Assembly (NCBI GenBank): GCA_003224085.1
Contig: QHYK01000075.1
Coordinates: 1-47,699 of the forward strand
DNA: 47,699 nt
Direction: 5' to 3'
From: Acidobacteriota bacterium
GTDB lineage: Bacteria > Acidobacteriota > Terriglobia > Acidiferrales > UBA7541
Shown: positions 44,104 through 47,699 of the stretch, piece by piece
Position numbering within the stretch: the stretch's first letter is position 1
How the letters are laid out: each line of letters opens with the position of its first letter
The notes under the pieces: model-generated
What the model was told of the DNA's origin: nothing
Database searches by the model: none
What the model saw: the letters and a program-made list of their open reading frames with translations, nothing else
Made by a program: the position numbers and the translations under genes

Positions 44104-44993
44104 ATGATGGCATTCAGGGTACTGCGGCCGTGACGGCAGGCGCGATTTTTTCCGCAGTGCGTGTTTCGGGCAAACCACCGCGCGACCTGCAGGTGGTGAT
44201 GCTGGGCGCCGGCTCGGCAGGGATTGGCGTTGCCGATTCGTTGCGCGAAGCTTTTGTCGCGGACGGGTGGTCCGAAGCGGAAGCGCGGGCGCACTTCTGG
44301 CTGGTCAATAGTGGCGGATTGCTGCATTCCGGGCGCATGGACTTGTCCGAAGAACAGCGCAATTACGCGCAGCCTGCGGAGCGTCTCGTGGGTTTCACTC
44401 GCACGCTCGAAAACAACCGCATTGGCCTCGGCGACGTGATTCATAGAATTGAAGCCACGATTCTTATCGGACTTTCGACTCTTCCCGGCGCGTTCACCGA
44501 ATCCATCGTTCGCGAGATGGCCCGCAAGTGCGAACGACCAATCATCCTGCCGCTGTCCAATCCGACCTCCAAGTCGGAGGCCATTCCGGAGGATTTACTT
44601 CGGTGGACGGATGGCCGCGCCCTGATTGCCACGGGTTCACCCTTTGCCGATGTCATCTTTAAAGGCCGGAAGATGCGGATCTCGCAATGCAACAATGTTT
44701 TCATCTTTCCCGCCATGGGACTGGCGGTTACCGCCACCAGGGCGCGTCGCGTGACTGACAGCATGTTCCTTGCCGCCGCGCGCGCTCTTGCCAAGCATTC
44801 TGCCGCTTTGGCGGATCCAGCTGCACCTTTGTTGCCCGCATTGACTGGGCTACGCCGCGCGGCCGTCGAAATAGCGTTTGCGGCGGCGGAGCAAGCACAG
44901 CGCGAGGGCTTGTGCGTCAAATCTTCTCCCGAGTCTTTGCGCAATGCGATTGTTTCCTCGCAGTGGGCGCCAGTTTATCCATCGTATCGGTGA
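44104..44993 (+). pseudogene. malic enzyme, N-terminal domain missing
   Basis: From TFNDGIQGTAAVTAG the sequence follows the NAD-binding domain of malic enzymes to the C-terminal end: VVMLGAGSAGIGVADSLREA (dinucleotide-binding loop), ILIGLSTLPGAFTESIVREM, ERPIILPLSNPTSKSEAIPE and NNVFIFPAMGLAVTATRA. About 295 residues remain of roughly 550. The N-terminal domain with the catalytic Tyr and the first metal ligands is absent, and FNDDIQGT is FNDGIQGT, so a further conserved Asp is lost. The sequence left of 44100 belongs to the cydB remnant on the other strand. An initiation at the GTG at 44130 is possible but could not give an enzyme. Confidence 0.8.
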
Positions 44994-45070
44994 TGGGCCC
45001 GACGCCCGCTGACGGATTTTTCTCGCTGATGGAAGAGGTCAAGCCGGCCAATTGACTCGTGGACGCTCTC

Positions 45071-45877
45071 TCAGGGCGAGAAACGCGACCCGCCCGGTGG
45101 CCGGGGCCCCGGCGGCGCAGGATCCGGGCGCAGCCCGGGAGCGATCTTGGCGATGCGCAAATTGCGGAAGATGGTCGGCCAATACTCCTTGACAATGTTG
45201 CTGCCAGCAGTGAACCCAAGCCGCACTCCGTAGCGGCGAAAGGTTTGCCCGGCAGTCTGCTGCGAGACGGGTAGGTAGCTATTTGCCAGGCTTTCGGCCA
45301 AGACAGGCCCAAGAATTCCCGGCCAGTTGATGCCTTTCGAACCGGCATCGGTGCGCGTGACCACCAGGCGGCTGACGCTATAGCCAATGCGGTGCCACGG
45401 GCTACCGCGCAAGCTCACAAAGTAGCGCGGGTCGCGGCGCATGAGCGATGCAAACACAAACGTTCCGAAAAATTCGGTCGAGGCGCCCGTGGCCATGGAT
45501 GAGCCAAGACGCTTTCCGTACCCGCTCATTCCTTGGCCATATTCGGGCAGCGAATCGAGTGCCTGGTGGATTCCCGCGCCCGCAGCGGAGGAAAGAAAGC
45601 GCGATGGCGCGATGCTTTTGCCGGCAAAGAGCTCCAACTTTTGTCTGCTGCGGAGCGGGCCAGGGCTTGCCGCCAGGTCCGGAAAGAAGATCGAGCGCCG
45701 GCCTAAAACCTCTATGGTCGTTCGAAGCGGATTCTCATGCTTGTGAGCCGCCTGTTCTTGCCGGGGCGCCGGTGCTACTGGGAGATCTTTCGGCTTCGGC
45801 TCTTGCTGTGCCGCTGCAGCGTCGGCAGAAAGAAGTAGAAGCACGCCCAGTGACAGAGCCCAACAGCCGCGGTGCAT
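45071..45877 (-). CDS. conserved exported protein, probable outer-membrane type
   Basis: A 268-residue protein with a signal peptide (WALSLGVLLLLSADAAAAQQ). The start is set at the ATG giving MHRGCWALS, since the 22 codons before are not signal-like. The body has SLPEYGQGMSGYGKRLGSSM, FVFASLMRRDPRYF and INWPGILGPVLAESLANSYL. I recall this pattern (a YGQG..GY.KR.. and ..HQDPRYF pair) from uncharacterised proteins that are numerous in Acidobacteria and may form small beta structures in the envelope. The C terminus is Pro/Gly/Arg-rich. Function unknown. Confidence 0.75.
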   Translation of the reverse strand: MHRGCWALSLGVLLLLSADAAAAQQEPKPKDLPVAPAPRQEQAAHKHENPLRTTIEVLGRRSIFFPDLAASPGPLRSRQKLELFAGKSIAPSRFLSSAAGAGIHQALDSLPEYGQGMSGYGKRLGSSMATGASTEFFGTFVFASLMRRDPRYFVSLRGSPWHRIGYSVSRLVVTRTDAGSKGINWPGILGPVLAESLANSYLPVSQQTAGQTFRRYGVRLGFTAGSNIVKEYWPTIFRNLRIAKIAPGLRPDPAPPGPRPPGGSRFSP

Positions 45878-46017
45878 TCTGCCATGGTAGCATGGACGAG
45901 GTCTGCCGCTCCCAAGGTGCGCGCCGGATTTTTTTAAACACAAAACGAAACGCTTTCCTAGCAGCTAAGCTAGCTTGGCTGTGAGGGCCGGTTCCTCATT
46001 GCTACAATGCGGACGAG

Positions 46018-47574
46018 ATGGCGTCGAGTGCCAAAAGAGATTTCTCTGGCCGACACTCTTGGCTGACATGGCTTTGGAGCGGAGTACGCGAAGTCCTCGC
46101 ATGTGTCCTTAGCGCCACATTGACACCTGGGCTTTTCTGTGCTGGACATCAGCAGGAAAAGCCGGAGCCGATGCCGAAGCCGCAAGCGCAGTCGCAATCC
46201 GGCGGCGCTTCCACGGGCGGAGTTTTCGCGCCCGTGCTCGACGAAAAAAACCGGCCGATTACGGCGGGCGGATTCGTCGAAGGCGCCCCGATTGTTTTCG
46301 AGGATTTCACGAAGAAATCGGGGCTGGACAAGTTCAAGCACGTCTCCGGCTCACCGGAAAAGACCCAGATCCTCGAAGCCCCGGGCTCGGGCGTGGCAAT
46401 TTTTGACTATGACAGCGACGGCTGGCCCGACATTTATCTGGTGAACGGTTCCACGTTTGAGGCCCTGCGCGGAAAAGAGAAGCCGCCGCGCGCCGCGCTT
46501 TTTCACAACAACCATGACGGGACGTTCACGGACGTAACGGACAAGGCGGGCGTGGCCAACGAACGCTGGGGTTTCGGCGTGGCCGTGGGCGATTACGACA
46601 ACGATGGCTGGCCTGACCTTTACGTCACGAATTACGGAAAGAACCGCCTTTACCACAACAATCACGATGGCACCTTCACCGACGTAGCGGAAGCGGCGGG
46701 GGTGGCGGTCGGCGGAGCGAAGCCGGTCTGGTCAGCCGGGGCCACATTCGGCGATTACGACGGCGACGGAAAGTTGGATCTCTACGTCACGGGTTATGTG
46801 AAATTCGACATGGACAATCCGCCGCTCTCGGGAACCGCTGCGACGCAATACAGCTTTTGCCAGTATCGCGGGAAGCCCGTGATGTGCGGTCCGCGTGGCC
46901 TGGCGGGGGAGCAGAATCATCTCTTTCACAACAATGGCAATGGCACGTTCACGGAAGTCAGCAAGAGAGCCGGAGTGGCAAACGAGAAAGGATACTACGG
47001 GTTTGGTGCGGCTTTTGCGGACTTGAACGATGACGGGAAGCTTGACCTAGCGGTGGCCAACGATTCCGTGCCGAACTATCTGTTCCTGAACAAGGGCGAC
47101 GGAACCTTCGAAGATGCGAGCTATCCTTCCGGATTTGCGTTGAAGGAAGACGGTAGAGAACAGGCGTCCATGGGGCTCGGCATCGGCGACTATGAGAACA
47201 GCGGGCGTCTATCGCTGTATGTGACGACCTTTTCCGACGATTACTATTCGCTTTATCGGAACGAGGGGGACGGAAATTTTTCGGACGTGAGCTTTCAGGC
47301 TGGAGTGGCCAGCGTCACGATCCCCTTTCTTGGCTGGGGCACCGGGTTTCTCGATTACGACGATGACGGCTGGAAGGACATTTTTGCTGCGAATGGCCAC
47401 GTCTATCCGGGCGTGGACCAGAACGATTGGGGCATGACGTACGCGCAACGCCCGCTGCTCTTTCGCAACCTGGACGGGAAACACTTTCAAGTTGTCCCAG
47501 CGGCGCCGAATAGCGGACTAGCAGGAGTTTACAAGATACATGCGCCGACGGGGCAAGTGTTGGGAATAGAGTGA
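46018..47574 (+). CDS. CRTAC1-like FG-GAP repeat protein, truncated
   Basis: A 518-residue protein. After a poorly defined leader (first 60 residues, with a weak hydrophobic stretch), residues about 85-490 are FG-GAP/VCBS propeller repeats, each with a DYDxDGxxDLY-type calcium loop, e.g. AIFDYDSDGWPDIYLVN, VAVGDYDNDGWPDLYVTN and FGDYDGDGKLDLYVTG. Relatives continue with another repeat and an ASPIC/UnbV domain of about 100 residues. Here the match stops after RPLLFRNLDGKHFQVVPA, and 24 unrelated residues lead to the stop. The loss of the C-terminal part, just before the right edge, suggests a recombination or insertion. TACAAT at 46003-46008 lies so close to the ATG that the mRNA may be nearly leaderless. 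Confidence 0.8.
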   Translation: MASSAKRDFSGRHSWLTWLWSGVREVLACVLSATLTPGLFCAGHQQEKPEPMPKPQAQSQSGGASTGGVFAPVLDEKNRPITAGGFVEGAPIVFEDFTKKSGLDKFKHVSGSPEKTQILEAPGSGVAIFDYDSDGWPDIYLVNGSTFEALRGKEKPPRAALFHNNHDGTFTDVTDKAGVANERWGFGVAVGDYDNDGWPDLYVTNYGKNRLYHNNHDGTFTDVAEAAGVAVGGAKPVWSAGATFGDYDGDGKLDLYVTGYVKFDMDNPPLSGTAATQYSFCQYRGKPVMCGPRGLAGEQNHLFHNNGNGTFTEVSKRAGVANEKGYYGFGAAFADLNDDGKLDLAVANDSVPNYLFLNKGDGTFEDASYPSGFALKEDGREQASMGLGIGDYENSGRLSLYVTTFSDDYYSLYRNEGDGNFSDVSFQAGVASVTIPFLGWGTGFLDYDDDGWKDIFAANGHVYPGVDQNDWGMTYAQRPLLFRNLDGKHFQVVPAAPNSGLAGVYKIHAPTGQVLGIE

Positions 47575-47598
47575 GTTGGCGGCCAGAGCGTGTATGTC

Positions 47599-47699
47599 CT
47601 AACTGGACTGACTCAGCGCACCCTTGGCGTAGCGTTGTAGTTCAAGCAGAGAAAAGAGCCGCTGCTGAAGCGGATCCATGCGGGTTAAGCAAGTGGCGG
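47599..47699 (-). CDS. possible C-terminal part of a gene entering from the right
   Basis: An open frame on the minus strand runs from the window edge to a TAG at 47599-47601. It contains MDPLQQRLFSLLELQRYAKG in a helical pattern and ends ALSQSS. Only 33 residues are visible, and I cannot assign a family. It may be a separate gene or part of whatever displaced the end of the CRTAC1-like gene. Confidence 0.25.
   Translation of the reverse strand, partial: ATCLTRMDPLQQRLFSLLELQRYAKGALSQSS

Overview
The window looks like a chromosomal piece of a GC-rich Acidobacteriota bacterium. This is inferred from the family mix: a full Oar-like TonB-dependent outer-membrane protein (33.8-37.8 kb) plus a wrecked second copy (5.6-6.1 kb), a secreted carboxypeptidase-regulatory-repeat protein, a CRTAC1-like FG-GAP protein, a Ser/Thr kinase with PEGA repeats, a PP2C/FHA pair, and several small proteins of a type common in that phylum. 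There are no rRNA or tRNA genes, CRISPR arrays, or complete insertion sequences that I can see.

Layout. 0.5-4.9 kb is an RNA-handling and transcription block: a terminator-ended leader, a CspA-type cold-shock protein, an RRM protein, a 53-residue basic protein, an RpoD-type sigma factor and a RhlE-type DEAD-box helicase. 5.4-9.95 kb is a graveyard. It holds scraps or broken copies of an alpha/beta hydrolase, an Oar-like receptor, an ArsM-like methyltransferase, a kelch-repeat secreted protein, an AraC regulator and an amidohydrolase, with an intact PIN-domain protein and a cytochrome P460 among them. 10-12.2 kb encodes a large exported ankyrin protein. 12.5-14.6 kb is a tightly packed scoA - small membrane protein - scoB operon with a second small membrane protein behind it. 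14.7-21.4 kb is a housekeeping stretch: conserved hypotheticals, PgsA, a zinc-ribbon rhomboid protease, a coiled-coil protein, RlpA, HIT, a broken GNAT, a His/Asp-rich secreted protein and a beta-lactamase-fold hydrolase.

21.4-27.4 kb is a complete tripartite RND efflux operon (inner-membrane pump, adaptor, outer-membrane channel; minus strand). 27.7-33.7 kb carries the regulatory-repeat protein, the overlapping PP2C/FHA pair, an exported hypothetical and RmuC. 33.8-43.5 kb holds the Oar-like receptor, a HEAT-like/PilZ protein and the PEGA kinase. 43.7-45.0 kb contains two decayed metabolic genes placed head to head: the end of cydB and the C-terminal half of a malic enzyme. The window ends with a CRTAC1-like protein that stops before its expected ASPIC/UnbV domain, and a possible partial gene at the right edge.

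Themes. Ser/Thr phosphorylation (kinase, phosphatase, FHA reader) and a PilZ output domain sit within 14 kb and may form one signalling group. The number of degraded genes is high. Two of the wrecks (Oar, AraC) keep both gene ends and lack the middle, which points to internal deletions. Some frameshifts fall in G runs, so read-level checking is needed before calling them biological.
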